This document shows positions 7,114 through 15,497 of a DNA stretch of 64,000 bases, in pieces. Under the pieces are notes generated by a model. It saw only the letters and a list, made by a program, of their open reading frames with translations. It searched no databases and had not been told where the DNA came from. Where the stretch lies: assembly GCA_026126065.1 (NCBI GenBank), contig JAHCJY010000002.1:620001-684000 (forward strand), in the 5' to 3' direction. This DNA comes from Bauldia sp. Its GTDB lineage: Bacteria; Pseudomonadota; Alphaproteobacteria; Rhizobiales; Kaistiaceae. How positions within the stretch are numbered: position 1 is the stretch's first letter; every line of letters begins with the position of its first letter. The position numbers were made by a program, and so were the translations under genes.

Positions 7114-9180
7114 GTGGCGGCGATTTTCGACGGCTCATGGCTCGACGGCCTCAACGCCGAACAGCGGCGCGCGGCGACGTTCGGTGCTGGGGGCGAAACG
7201 GGTCCGCTCCTCGTCGTCGCCGGGGCCGGGTCGGGCAAGACGAACACGCTCGCGCACCGGGTCGCGCACCACATCGTCCGCGGCGCCGACCCGCAGCGCA
7301 TCCTCCTCCTCACTTTCTCGCGACGTGCCGCCGCCGAGATGACGCGCCGCGTCGAGCGCATCGCGGCGAAGGCGTTCGGCGCCGGCACGGGCGCGGCGGC
7401 CGCCGCGAACCTTCCCTGGGCCGGCACGTTCCACGCCGTCGGCGCAAAGCTCCTGCGCGACTACGCCGAGCAGATCGGCCTGCCACCGGCCTTCACCATC
7501 CTCGACCGCGAGGATTCGGCCGACCTGATGAACCTCTGCCGCCACGAGCTCGGGTTGTCGAAGACGGAGGAGCGCTTCCCGACGAAAGGCACCTGCCTTG
7601 CGATCTATTCGCGCGTGGTCAACGCCGAGACGCCGCTCGGCGAGGTGCTGCTCGACGCCTTCCCGTGGTGCGCCCGCGTCGAGACCGCGCTCCGCGACCT
7701 GTTCGTGGCGTATGTCGAGCGGAAACAGGCGCAGGCCGTCCTCGATTACGACGACCTCCTCCTCTACTGGGCGAACCTGATGGAGGAGCCGCTGCTGGCG
7801 GCCGACCTCGCCAGCCGCTTCGACCACGTGCTGGTCGACGAGTACCAGGACACCAACCGCCTCCAGGCGACGATCCTCCTGCGCCTCAAGCCTGACGGAA
7901 GCGGCCTCACGGTCGTCGGCGACGACGCCCAGTCGATCTACTCGTTTCGCGCGGCGACCGTGCGGAACATCCTCGATTTCCCGAAAGCGTTCTCACCGCC
8001 CGCGTCGGTCGTCACGCTCGACCGCAACTACCGTTCGACGCAGCCGATCCTTGCTGCCGCCAACGCCGTCATCGGCCTTGCCGCCGAGCGCTTCACGAAG
8101 AACCTGCGCTCCGACCGGCTGTCGGACGAGCGGCCGGAACTCGTCACGGTCCGTGACGAGGCGGACCAGGCGCGCTTCATCGTCGAGCGCATCCTCGACA
8201 ACCGCGAGGTCGGCACCGCGCTCAAGGCGCAGGCGGTCCTCTTCCGCACGTCGTCACACGCCGCGCCGCTCGAACTGGAGCTGACCCGGCGCAACATCCC
8301 GTTCGTGAAATTCGGCGGCCTGAAATTCCTCGAGGCCGCGCACGTGAAGGACATGCTCTCGGTGCTCCGATTCGCCGAGAACCCGCGCGACCGCACCGCC
8401 GGCTTCCGCCTCCTCCAGCTCCTCCCCGGCTTCGGCCCGAAGACTGCCGAAGGGGTGCTCGACGCGATCGCCGGCGCGCCGGATCCGACGGCGGCAGCGG
8501 CGAGCCTGCCGGCCCCGCGCGGCGCCGCCGACTGGGCGCCATTCGTCGCGCTGTTCTGCGGCTTGCGCGGCGGCGGGGCGGGCTGGCCGGCCGAGATCGA
8601 CATGGTCCGTCGCTGGTACCAGCCGCACCTCGAGCGCCTCTACGAGGATGCCGAGGTTCGCGCCTCGGACCTCGTCCAGCTCGAGCAGATCGCTTCCGGC
8701 TTCCCGTCGCGCGAGCGCTTCCTCACCGACCTCACGCTCGACCCGCCGGATTCGACCAGCGACGAATCCGGCCCGCCAAGCAAGGACGAGGATTATCTGA
8801 TCCTGTCGACCATCCACTCGGCCAAGGGCCAGGAATGGAAGGCCGTCTTCCTCCTCAACGGCGTCGACGGCTGCATCCCGTCCGACCTCGGCACCGGCAC
8901 GAGCGAGGACATCGAGGAGGAGCGCCGCCTCCTTTATGTCGCGATGACGCGCGCGAAAGACCGGCTGTCCATCGTCCTGCCGCAGCGGTTCTACGTCCAC
9001 CAGCAGGCGAAAATGGGTGACCGCCACGTCTACGCGACGCGCACCCGGTTCATCCCGGCCGACCTCCTGCCGCTGTTCGAGGTCTTCTTCTGGCCGCGCA
9101 TGGGCGCAACCACCGCCGCGCCGCGCCGGCCGGACGTCCGCGTCGACGTCGCCGCGCGGATGCGCGGGATGTGGCGCTAG
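7114..9180 (+). CDS. UvrD/Rep-type superfamily 1 DNA helicase
   Basis: 688 residues from GTG 7114. An ATP-driven 3'-5' DNA helicase of the UvrD/PcrA/Rep group. Motifs in order: Walker A VVAGAGSGKTNTLAHRV (about residue 30), LLLTFSRRAAAEM (Ia), FDHVLVDEYQDTNRLQ (Walker B/motif II), VVGDDAQSIYSFRAA (III), LDRNYRSTQPIL (IV), the later LSTIHSAKGQEWKAVFL (V) and LLYVAMTRAKDRL (VI). The protein lacks the longer C-terminal tail that binds RNA polymerase in typical UvrD/PcrA, so it is probably an accessory paralogue rather than the main uvrD. It stands alone, with 246 bp upstream holding no gene. Confidence 0.92.
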   Translation: MAAIFDGSWLDGLNAEQRRAATFGAGGETGPLLVVAGAGSGKTNTLAHRVAHHIVRGADPQRILLLTFSRRAAAEMTRRVERIAAKAFGAGTGAAAAANLPWAGTFHAVGAKLLRDYAEQIGLPPAFTILDREDSADLMNLCRHELGLSKTEERFPTKGTCLAIYSRVVNAETPLGEVLLDAFPWCARVETALRDLFVAYVERKQAQAVLDYDDLLLYWANLMEEPLLAADLASRFDHVLVDEYQDTNRLQATILLRLKPDGSGLTVVGDDAQSIYSFRAATVRNILDFPKAFSPPASVVTLDRNYRSTQPILAAANAVIGLAAERFTKNLRSDRLSDERPELVTVRDEADQARFIVERILDNREVGTALKAQAVLFRTSSHAAPLELELTRRNIPFVKFGGLKFLEAAHVKDMLSVLRFAENPRDRTAGFRLLQLLPGFGPKTAEGVLDAIAGAPDPTAAAASLPAPRGAADWAPFVALFCGLRGGGAGWPAEIDMVRRWYQPHLERLYEDAEVRASDLVQLEQIASGFPSRERFLTDLTLDPPDSTSDESGPPSKDEDYLILSTIHSAKGQEWKAVFLLNGVDGCIPSDLGTGTSEDIEEERRLLYVAMTRAKDRLSIVLPQRFYVHQQAKMGDRHVYATRTRFIPADLLPLFEVFFWPRMGATTAAPRRPDVRVDVAARMRGMWR

Positions 9181-9235
9181 CGGATCGCGCCTGTCTCTGA
9201 GGGTGGGCGCTCCGTTTCCCGTCCTCCCCCAACAC

Positions 9236-9367
9236 TCGTCTTTGCCGGGCTTGACCCGGCAACCCATGATGACTCCCACCGCGGGCGATCGACAATTCCT
9301 TAAGTACCTCATCGCTCAGCGTAAATGAACGTCATCATGGGTCCCCGGTCAAGCCCGGGGATGACGA
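9236..9367. repeat. Intergenic inverted repeat, family A (copy 2)
   Basis: The left arm (9236-9272) contains TTGCCGGGCTTGACCCGGCA and CCCATGATGAC. The right arm (9331-9367) contains GTCATCATGGGTCCCCGG, then TCAAGCCCGGGGATGACGAG. The two arms are near-perfect inverses and match copy 1 at 1676-1811. The central 58 bp are unrelated to those of copy 1, as expected for a dispersed element with conserved ends. Confidence 0.75.
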
Positions 9368-9446
9368 GTGGGGAGGGCGGAGAAACCCGCTGCGCCCGGA
9401 TTGCCGGGGCTGGTGCGGGGCTCCTGGCCGCCGGCGTTTCGGTCGC

Positions 9447-9995
9447 CTATGGGTTTCCGAGCCGCCACTCCTGCGACTGGGTCGCGGGGAGGCCGGTGAC
9501 GACCTGGTAGTTCACCGCGGCGTTGATCGTGGCGTCGAGGAAGCGGCCGCTCGACACCTGCTGGATGGTGACGAATCCACCGCCATAGTCGACGATGCGC
9601 CACAGCTGCGTGCTGTCGAAGGTCTGGCGCGGACGCAGGACGACGAAGAACGCCTCGGCGGACACTTCGTGCGCGTCGAGGAAGAGGCCGGAGCTCCGCT
9701 GCTGGATCGTGTAGGTGCCGTTGCCGCCGCTGGCGATCAGCCATTGCTGCGAGAACGCGCCACTGAAGGGCGCTGTCACGACGGTCAGGCCGAGATTGTA
9801 CTTGTCTGGCGCCGTGGCATCGAGGAACCAGAGGCCGTTGCCCTGGATGGTGACGAGCCGCGATGGCTCGTTGCCGAGGATCTGCGCGTTCACGGCCGGA
9901 CCGGAAAGCATTGCCATGGCGCCGGCGATGAGAACGACGAGCGCGGAGCGGAACGTCAGCCAAAGGCTCGTGTTGCGCGTTGCTGTAGTGGTCAT
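9447..9995 (-). CDS. Secreted ricin-type beta-trefoil lectin-like protein
   Basis: 182 residues from ATG 9995, preceded by GAGGTG. An N-terminal hydrophobic segment (about 12-35, ending SGPAVNAQ) is a signal peptide. The mature protein contains three trefoil-type repeats, each with a ligand-pocket LDA motif (GLWFLDAT, SSGLFLDAHE, SSGRFLDATI) and a Q-x-W motif (SQQWLI, STQLWRI, SQEWRL). This (QxW)3 pattern defines the ricin B carbohydrate-binding fold. No catalytic domain is attached, so it is a stand-alone secreted or periplasmic sugar-binding protein. The ligand is unknown. It is followed at a distance by a TPR secreted protein on the same strand. Confidence 0.75.
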   Translation of the reverse strand: MTTTATRNTSLWLTFRSALVVLIAGAMAMLSGPAVNAQILGNEPSRLVTIQGNGLWFLDATAPDKYNLGLTVVTAPFSGAFSQQWLIASGGNGTYTIQQRSSGLFLDAHEVSAEAFFVVLRPRQTFDSTQLWRIVDYGGGFVTIQQVSSGRFLDATINAAVNYQVVTGLPATQSQEWRLGNP

Positions 9996-10171
9996 GTGAG
10001 CACCTCTTTCACTTCGGTTGTCGTCGGATTGTCTCGTCTGGCGAGGTCGCATTTCTGTTAGTCGCTTGATGCCCCGGACGGCATGACCGCGAAGCCGGAT
10101 CGCCTGATCGCCCGTCCGGAACGCGCCGGCGGCAGGAAGCGCGGCTTCTCCACGTGGGGAAACCGAAGGGA

Positions 10172-11614
10172 CTAGGGCAGTTCGATCGTGAACGCCGCGA
10201 TGGTCTGCGTCAGGCCGTCCTGGCTTTGCTCCCGTCGGATCCAGAAGCCAAGTTCGGGGTCGAGCCACCACACGCCCACGACCGCGTTCTCGATCGACTG
10301 GCCGGCAAGGGTGAGCGAGCGCGTTTCAGCAAAGCGCACCTTTGCCGCAAGGCGCTGCCCGGCCGGGACGACAACATATTCCCAGCCGTCGAACGTCGCA
10401 GTGAAGCGGGTGCCGCCTACGACCGCAGCGGTCACGCCAGCCGTACAGCCAAGCATGATGCCGATCGGATTGGTCTGCGCCGGACACGCGAACAGGGCGT
10501 CTCCCGCGACGTCCACGCTGTCGCCCGGCGCCATTTTCCAGAAGGCCGCGAGCCCCTCATCATACGCTATGGTGACGGGCGGACCGCCCGGCGGGAACGC
10601 CGTCGGCCACAGCCCGTAGAGGTGCGGCAGCGTGACGGGCGCATCCTCTCCGCCAGCGAGGAGCGTCGCGGTGACCTCCGTGCTGCGCTCGGTGGTGGCG
10701 CCGAAATCGCGGGCTGCCGAGCGCCGGATGTCAGGCGTCGGGTAGTTGGTCTCGGCCGTGAAGAAGCCGATCAGCCCGCGGATCGCCTCCTCCATCGGAT
10801 CGATCACGGGCGGCGTCTCGCCGATGACCTCGATGAAAGTGATCCGCATTCCCTCGGGCGGTTCCCGGTAGACGAGCGGTCCGGCGGCTTCCGCCATGCG
10901 CGGCGGGGTCAGTTCCTCCAGCGCGAAGCGGGCATCGCCGAGATTCGGATCAAGGAGGATCGCTGCCGCAAGGGCCCGGATCGCCTCCTCGGTATTGCCC
11001 ATGCGGTAGTGCACCGTGCCGAGGCTCTCCTGGGCCGTGGCGCGAAGCGGGGCGAGCTCGACAAGGTGGGCGAAATCCGGCAGCGCGAGCTCGTTCCGTC
11101 GCTCGATCGCATGGATCCAGCCGCGCAGGTAGAGCGCGGGCTGGTAGTCCGGGTTCACCGTGAGCGCCGTGTCGAGCACGGCCACGGCCTCGGCGGCGCG
11201 CGCCTGGTAGTAGTACGCGGTCGCGAGGTCGTAGTGGCGGAAGGCGTAGTCCGGCTCGATCGCGGCCGCGGCCGCATAGTCGGCCACCGCATCGTCCCAG
11301 CGCTCCTCCTCCTCGGCGAAGTAGGCACGCGCCGCGAACGCCTCGGCATTCTGCGGGTCGAGGGCGATGGCCGCGGTGAAGTCGGCGATTGCGGCCGCGT
11401 CGTCGTCGACGGCCCAGCCGCGTTCGACGTGGTACCGCGCAAGTTCTGCGGGCGTGCCGTTGCCGGCGTCGATCAACCTCGTACAGGCGGCGATCTGCGG
11501 CTCGATCGGGCCTCGGAAGTCGAGGCACGTGGCAGCGTCGTCGGCGGGCTGGGCGAGGGCAGCGCCCGCGCCGAGCATTCCCAGGATGACGAGACCAGCG
11601 ATCCGCCACACCAT
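10172..11614 (-). CDS. Exported TPR-repeat protein
   Basis: 480 residues from ATG 11614, which follows GGAGG. The open frame continues to 11740, but that stretch overlaps the next gene's start. A signal peptide ends near GAALAQ. Residues about 30-240 form tetratricopeptide repeats (for instance AIADFTAAIALDPQNAEAFA, AVADYAAAAAIEPDYAFRHY and AIRALAAAILLDPNLGDARF). The C-terminal half (about 245-480) has no recognised domain and ends in a beta-rich region with GWEYVVVPAGQRLAAKVRFA. Two cysteines there (FACPAQ, LGCTAG) may pair. It is probably a periplasmic scaffold or adaptor, and no substrate can be inferred. It is divergent from the small secreted protein gene at 11725. Confidence 0.75.
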   Translation of the reverse strand: MVWRIAGLVILGMLGAGAALAQPADDAATCLDFRGPIEPQIAACTRLIDAGNGTPAELARYHVERGWAVDDDAAAIADFTAAIALDPQNAEAFAARAYFAEEEERWDDAVADYAAAAAIEPDYAFRHYDLATAYYYQARAAEAVAVLDTALTVNPDYQPALYLRGWIHAIERRNELALPDFAHLVELAPLRATAQESLGTVHYRMGNTEEAIRALAAAILLDPNLGDARFALEELTPPRMAEAAGPLVYREPPEGMRITFIEVIGETPPVIDPMEEAIRGLIGFFTAETNYPTPDIRRSAARDFGATTERSTEVTATLLAGGEDAPVTLPHLYGLWPTAFPPGGPPVTIAYDEGLAAFWKMAPGDSVDVAGDALFACPAQTNPIGIMLGCTAGVTAAVVGGTRFTATFDGWEYVVVPAGQRLAAKVRFAETRSLTLAGQSIENAVVGVWWLDPELGFWIRREQSQDGLTQTIAAFTIELP

Positions 11615-11724
11615 GACGCGCCTCCACGCCAGAAGAGCATCATGGGCCGGAATGGGCCGCGAGCGCAAATGCGGTTGGCGAACGCCGGCGCGCAGGCTAC
11701 GACGAGACGCCACGGACGACCGGA

Positions 11725-12090
11725 ATGAAGCTTCCGACACTGACTTTCGCCGCCCTTGCCGTCATCGCCGGAGCCGGGACGGCTGCGGCGCAGGCGCTGG
11801 CCTATGCCGGCTGGGTGGCGCTCCCGGCCCATGAACGGGCGCTCTACATCGCTGGCGCGTTCGACCAGTTCGTGACCATCTACGCGCCGCCAGCGCCGGA
11901 AGGCAGCGCCTACCAGGACTTCGTGCTCCATCTCGGCGCCTGCGTCGCCGGTCGCGGCCTCGACGCCGTTGCGATGCAGGCCGGCGTGATTGCCTTCGCC
12001 GTGGGCCGGCCGGACCTTCAGGCCGGCCCGATCCCGATCCTCCTGATGGAGTATCTCATTGCGGAGTGCGGCCTGCCGGGCAGCAATTGA
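11725..12090 (+). CDS. Small secreted protein, unknown
   Basis: 121 residues with a signal peptide (TFAALAVIAGAGTAAAQ). The mature part is about 100 residues with two cysteines (GACVAGRG and IAECGLPG) that probably form a disulphide. The pattern of a YIAGAFDQF segment, a Cys in the middle and another near the end recalls the Rap1a/Tai immunity-like family of small periplasmic proteins, but the match is weak and no effector gene is nearby. It is divergent from the TPR gene, with about 110 bp between starts. Confidence 0.6.
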   Translation: MKLPTLTFAALAVIAGAGTAAAQALAYAGWVALPAHERALYIAGAFDQFVTIYAPPAPEGSAYQDFVLHLGACVAGRGLDAVAMQAGVIAFAVGRPDLQAGPIPILLMEYLIAECGLPGSN

Positions 12091-12254
12091 CGGCCCAAGC
12101 CGACGCCATCCGGTCCGGCCATTCTTCCGCGGAGCGCGGAAAAACCCGAAAGCACAGGGCGATAACATGAATTTGTCGGTCAGTTTATATGGACACCGCC
12201 GGACAGCCGCTCCATAAAGCTCACCTGCAAAGATCCAGAACAAGAAGGTCGGGG

Positions 12255-13556
12255 ATGGACCACTCAAGCAACAAGGCATTCCGCGCCGCGGGTCTCGTGG
12301 CCGGCGTCGTTCTGTCGATGGCAATCGCGCTCCCGGCAGCAGCCCAGATGATCATCGCCGAGCCAATGCGGATCGGGGTCATCATGCCGCCGGTCGATCC
12401 GGCCGCTCCCGCCTGGGAGCAGTCGGTGGCGCGCGGCGCCGCACAGGGAGCCCTCATCGCGGAGGACGAGTTCGTCTTCAATGCCGAGATGCTCGGCATG
12501 CAGATGTCGCTGGTGCGCGCGACCGCAACGACGGCCGAGGAGGCCGTGGCCGCGGCGACCCAGCTCGTCGAGCAGGACGGCGTCTATGCCATCATCGGCG
12601 GTTACGACAATACCCAGGCAGCCGCCATCGGCGCATGGGCCGAGGAAGCGAACATCCCGTTCGTCAATGTCGGCGGAGCCTCGGATTCCCTCCGCAACGA
12701 CGCCTGCCATGCGACGACCTTCCATCTCGAGCCGAGCGCGGCGATGTACATCGACGCGATCGCGGGCTGGTATGTCCGCGCGGGCTTCCGCCGCTGGTAC
12801 GTCGTGACCGACGGATCGGAGGAGAGCCTTGCCCAGCAGGCGCACCTGACCCAGACGCTCCAGGAGCGCCATTTCGGCATCCGCCAGGTCGCCCAGCAGA
12901 CGATGGCGCCGGGCGGCCCCGTGCCGGACAACCTTGTGTCCGAGATCGCCCGCAACAACGCCGACTTCGTCCTCATCCTGATGGGCGCGGCCGACCAGCT
13001 CGCCGTCATGACCGCACTCGACCAAGCCGGCGTCGACATGCAGGTCACCGGGTTCCCCTATCCCGAGACGCAGACCCGGGCATACTTCGTCGCCATGCAG
13101 GCCGCCGCCCCGACGATCGGGACCAACAACCGCGTCACGACCTGGGAAGCGACGCTGGACGCCTATGGCGCACGCGAGATGAACGCCCGCTACCGCCAGC
13201 AATTCCGCGAGCCAATGGACGCTTCCGCCTGGGCGACCTACCAGGCGGTCAAGATTCTCTACGAGGCGGCGTTCTTCGGTGGGTCGCTCGATCCGGCCGC
13301 CGTCGTCGCCTTCATGGCCGCGCCGACCAGCGTCTTCGACGTCTACAAGGGCATCGGCACCTCGTTCCGGCCGTGGGACCGGCAGCTCCGCCAGACGCTG
13401 TTCCTCGACAAGATCAGCGACGAGCCGGTGCCGGATACCTTCAACATGGCGATCCTCGTCGGCGAGTTGCCGGCGATCTACATGGCCGGCACCGACCCCG
13501 TCGAACGCCTCGACCAGCTCGGAACGACGGCCGCGCAAAGCACCTGCGGACGATAG
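12255..13556 (+). CDS. ABC transporter periplasmic receptor, type I (branched-chain amino acid family)
   Basis: 433 residues from ATG 12255, preceded by AAGAAGG; the frame opens earlier at 12189 without a good site. A signal peptide ends at LPAAAQ. The mature protein has the type I periplasmic-binding fold: MRIGVIMPPVDPAAPAWEQS, AQGALIAEDEFVF, YAIIGGYDNTQAAAIGAWAE, IPFVNVGGASDSLRN, then a second lobe with ADFVLILMGAADQLAVM and YQAVKILYEAAF. This is the Leu/Ile/Val-binding or Peripla_BP_6 group. No permease or ATPase gene is adjacent, so it is an orphan receptor. In this family such proteins also serve as sensors or as partners of PQQ-dependent alcohol oxidation, but nothing here confirms that. 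Confidence 0.8.
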   Translation: MDHSSNKAFRAAGLVAGVVLSMAIALPAAAQMIIAEPMRIGVIMPPVDPAAPAWEQSVARGAAQGALIAEDEFVFNAEMLGMQMSLVRATATTAEEAVAAATQLVEQDGVYAIIGGYDNTQAAAIGAWAEEANIPFVNVGGASDSLRNDACHATTFHLEPSAAMYIDAIAGWYVRAGFRRWYVVTDGSEESLAQQAHLTQTLQERHFGIRQVAQQTMAPGGPVPDNLVSEIARNNADFVLILMGAADQLAVMTALDQAGVDMQVTGFPYPETQTRAYFVAMQAAAPTIGTNNRVTTWEATLDAYGAREMNARYRQQFREPMDASAWATYQAVKILYEAAFFGGSLDPAAVVAFMAAPTSVFDVYKGIGTSFRPWDRQLRQTLFLDKISDEPVPDTFNMAILVGELPAIYMAGTDPVERLDQLGTTAAQSTCGR

Positions 13557-13731
13557 CGCGTCGGGCCGCGCGCAATCGGATCGGGAGGTGGAGCGGCGCA
13601 GCGTCGCTCCACCCCGCTCCCGTCACGCATTGCTCTCCGGGTCTTCGCAGGCCGCAGGGGACGGGCCGCAACGGGCATCCCAGTTTAGACCGGCTCCGAC
13701 AGTCGTCGGCGCAGTCTTCGTGGACGCGGAG

Positions 13732-14073
13732 ATGCCGCTGGTCGGCTTCGAGAACTCGACGTTGCGCGACTCCGACTTCTCGGGCGCGGCGATGAGCGGC
13801 GCCCGCGATACGAACTCCAACTTCCGCAACGCGAGGTTCGTCGGCTCCGACCTGTCCGGCGCGATCCTGACCGGCGCGGTGCTGAGCGGGGCGGACCTGA
13901 CCGGCGCCAACCTGTCGGGTGCAACGCTGGACCGGACCGGCCTCAACGGCACGGACTTCACCGATGCAAACCTGCTCGGCGCGACGATCACTGCCACGAC
14001 CAGTACGGCGACCGCGCGGTTCTGCCGGACGGTGATGCCGGACGGTGCGGTCAACAACACCGGCTGCCCGTAG
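13732..14073 (+). CDS. Pentapeptide-repeat protein, possibly 5'-truncated
   Basis: Pentapeptide repeats A(D/N)LxG run through most of the frame: LRDSDFSGAAMSGARDTNSN, FVGSDLSGAILTGAVLSGAD, LTGANLSGATLDRTGLNG. The protein ends with RFCRTVMPDGAVNNTGC, a Cys-bounded tail I associate with many secreted pentapeptide proteins. Such proteins fold as a right-handed quadrilateral beta-helix. The frame is open from 13279, through the end of the receptor gene, but there is no Met before 13732. GTG 13720 is an alternative start. No signal peptide is visible in the short form, whereas relatives with this tail are usually exported. The gene may therefore have lost its 5' end. Confidence 0.6.
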   Translation: MPLVGFENSTLRDSDFSGAAMSGARDTNSNFRNARFVGSDLSGAILTGAVLSGADLTGANLSGATLDRTGLNGTDFTDANLLGATITATTSTATARFCRTVMPDGAVNNTGCP

Positions 14074-14211
14074 GAGACATCAAATCATCGCAGGCGAAGG
14101 CGCCGGCTGTCGCACCTTCGCCCGCATTCTGCGATATCGTTTTGCCAGTGGTTTCCATGCAGGATGGGGCAGCCGCGTTCCGGTCGTCCGGGTCGCGACC
14201 GGAGAGATGCA

Positions 14212-14943
14212 TTGACCGAGACGACTGCCTCAGACGCGCGGAAGCCGAGGGCCGGCCGCCATCGCAAGAAGGAGCGACGGCTCTCAGCGATTCTCCGCGA
14301 GCTTGAGAGCCGGCCGGAGGAGCGGATCTCGATCTATGACATCGCGGCCGCATTCGGCGACCGCGCCTTCTCGGCGATCATGCTCGTGTTCGGCCTCCTG
14401 ACGATGGCCGCCATCGTGCCCGGCAGTTCGATCATCACCGGTGCACCGCTGTTCCTCGTTGCCGCCCAGATGGTCGCCGGCCGCAAGACGCTGTGGCTAC
14501 CCGAAAAGCTCGGCAACCGAACGGTGGCGCCATCGGACATCAGCCGCCTAAACGCGCGCTTCCTGAAATTCCTCCGGCGGATGGAACGCCTGCTGCAGCC
14601 GCGCCTGCCGATTCTGTTCGCGCCCATGTCAATCCGGGTACTCGGCCTGGTCTGCTTCGTCCTTTCGGCAATCATCGTCCTGCCGATCCCGCTCGGGAAC
14701 CTTGCGCCAGGCTTTTCAATCGCCATCATCGCGCTCGCCATACTCACCCGCGATGGCCTTGCCGCCATCGCCGGCGTCGCCATGGCGATCGGCAGCATCA
14801 TCTTCCTCATCATCGCCTATGGCGCCGTGATCGCCTTGTTCCTCCACTGGATCGGGGTCGCCGGTGGACCGCCGCCTCCGCCCGGCATGGACGGCGGAGG
14901 ACCGGGACACGGCTCCGGGCCCGGCGGGCCTCCGCGCCCGTAG
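14212..14943 (+). CDS. ExoD family membrane protein
   Basis: 243 residues from TTG 14212, which has GGAGAG six bases upstream; ATG 14164 in the same frame is the alternative. Residues about 15-195 match ExoD (PF06055): LSAILRELESRPEERISIYD, IAAAFGDRAFSAIMLVFGLL, then FLVAAQMVAGRKTLWLPEKL and the hydrophobic segment LVCFVLSAIIVLPIPLGNLA. Four to five membrane helices are expected. ExoD was first found as a rhizobial gene affecting exopolysaccharide and alkali tolerance; its biochemical role is unclear. The last 30 residues are a Gly/Pro-rich cytoplasmic tail. A second membrane protein gene follows 15 bp later. Confidence 0.8.
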   Translation: MTETTASDARKPRAGRHRKKERRLSAILRELESRPEERISIYDIAAAFGDRAFSAIMLVFGLLTMAAIVPGSSIITGAPLFLVAAQMVAGRKTLWLPEKLGNRTVAPSDISRLNARFLKFLRRMERLLQPRLPILFAPMSIRVLGLVCFVLSAIIVLPIPLGNLAPGFSIAIIALAILTRDGLAAIAGVAMAIGSIIFLIIAYGAVIALFLHWIGVAGGPPPPPGMDGGGPGHGSGPGGPPRP

Positions 14944-14958
14944 GTTCGGCACTGCGCC

Positions 14959-15447
14959 GTGTACCGCTGGATCGTCTTCGTCCACGTCCTTTCGGCACTG
15001 GCCTTCATGGCGACCCACGGCGTCAGCATCGCGCTCACCTTCCGCATCAGGCGCGCCAGAACCCTCGAGGACGCACGCCCCATTCTCGACCTCTCCGCCT
15101 CCATGCTGGGCGTCATGTACGGCGCGTTCGCGCTCGTGGCCGTGTCGGGGATTGCCGCCGGTATTGTCGGACAGTGGTGGCGGAACGGCTGGTTCTGGGT
15201 TTCGGTGGTGCTGCTGGCCATGATGGTCGGCATCATGTCGATCTACGGCGCCGTCGCCTTCAACACGATCCGCCGCGCGGCCGGCCTGCCCCATTTCGGC
15301 GAAGGACGCCGGCCGCAGCCTGCAATCCCGCCCGATCTCCCGGCAATGCTCCGTGCGATCGATGCAACGCGCCCGGCAAACCTGGCGGCGGCAGGTCTCG
15401 GCGGGGCGGCCGTGCTCACCTGGCTGATGATGTTCAAGCCATTCTGA
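14959..15447 (+). CDS. Integral membrane protein, four helices, unknown
   Basis: 162 residues from GTG 14959, 15 bp behind exoD and probably co-transcribed. Four hydrophobic segments are visible: VFVHVLSALAFMATHGVSIA, LGVMYGAFALVAVSGIAAGI, WFWVSVVLLAMMVGIMSIYG and, at the C terminus, LAAAGLGGAAVLTWLMMF. The N-terminal H-x8-H arrangement (VHVLSALAFMATHG) resembles small predicted membrane proteins of the DUF2269-like group, in which such histidines might bind haem. That assignment is tentative. Confidence 0.65.
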   Translation: MYRWIVFVHVLSALAFMATHGVSIALTFRIRRARTLEDARPILDLSASMLGVMYGAFALVAVSGIAAGIVGQWWRNGWFWVSVVLLAMMVGIMSIYGAVAFNTIRRAAGLPHFGEGRRPQPAIPPDLPAMLRAIDATRPANLAAAGLGGAAVLTWLMMFKPF

Positions 15448-15497
15448 AGCACCCTCCCCGCCGCCGGGGCGGAGAGGAACCTCTTGTGGATCGCGGC

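Noticed and set aside
10154..11728. Long open frame (524 codons) on the plus strand
   Set aside because: It is antisense to the TPR protein gene, Arg-rich with no domain, and arises from GC-rich third positions.
11725..12090. Small secreted Cys-pair protein as a type VI immunity protein
   Set aside because: The resemblance to Rap1a/Tai is weak and no effector or secretion gene is nearby.
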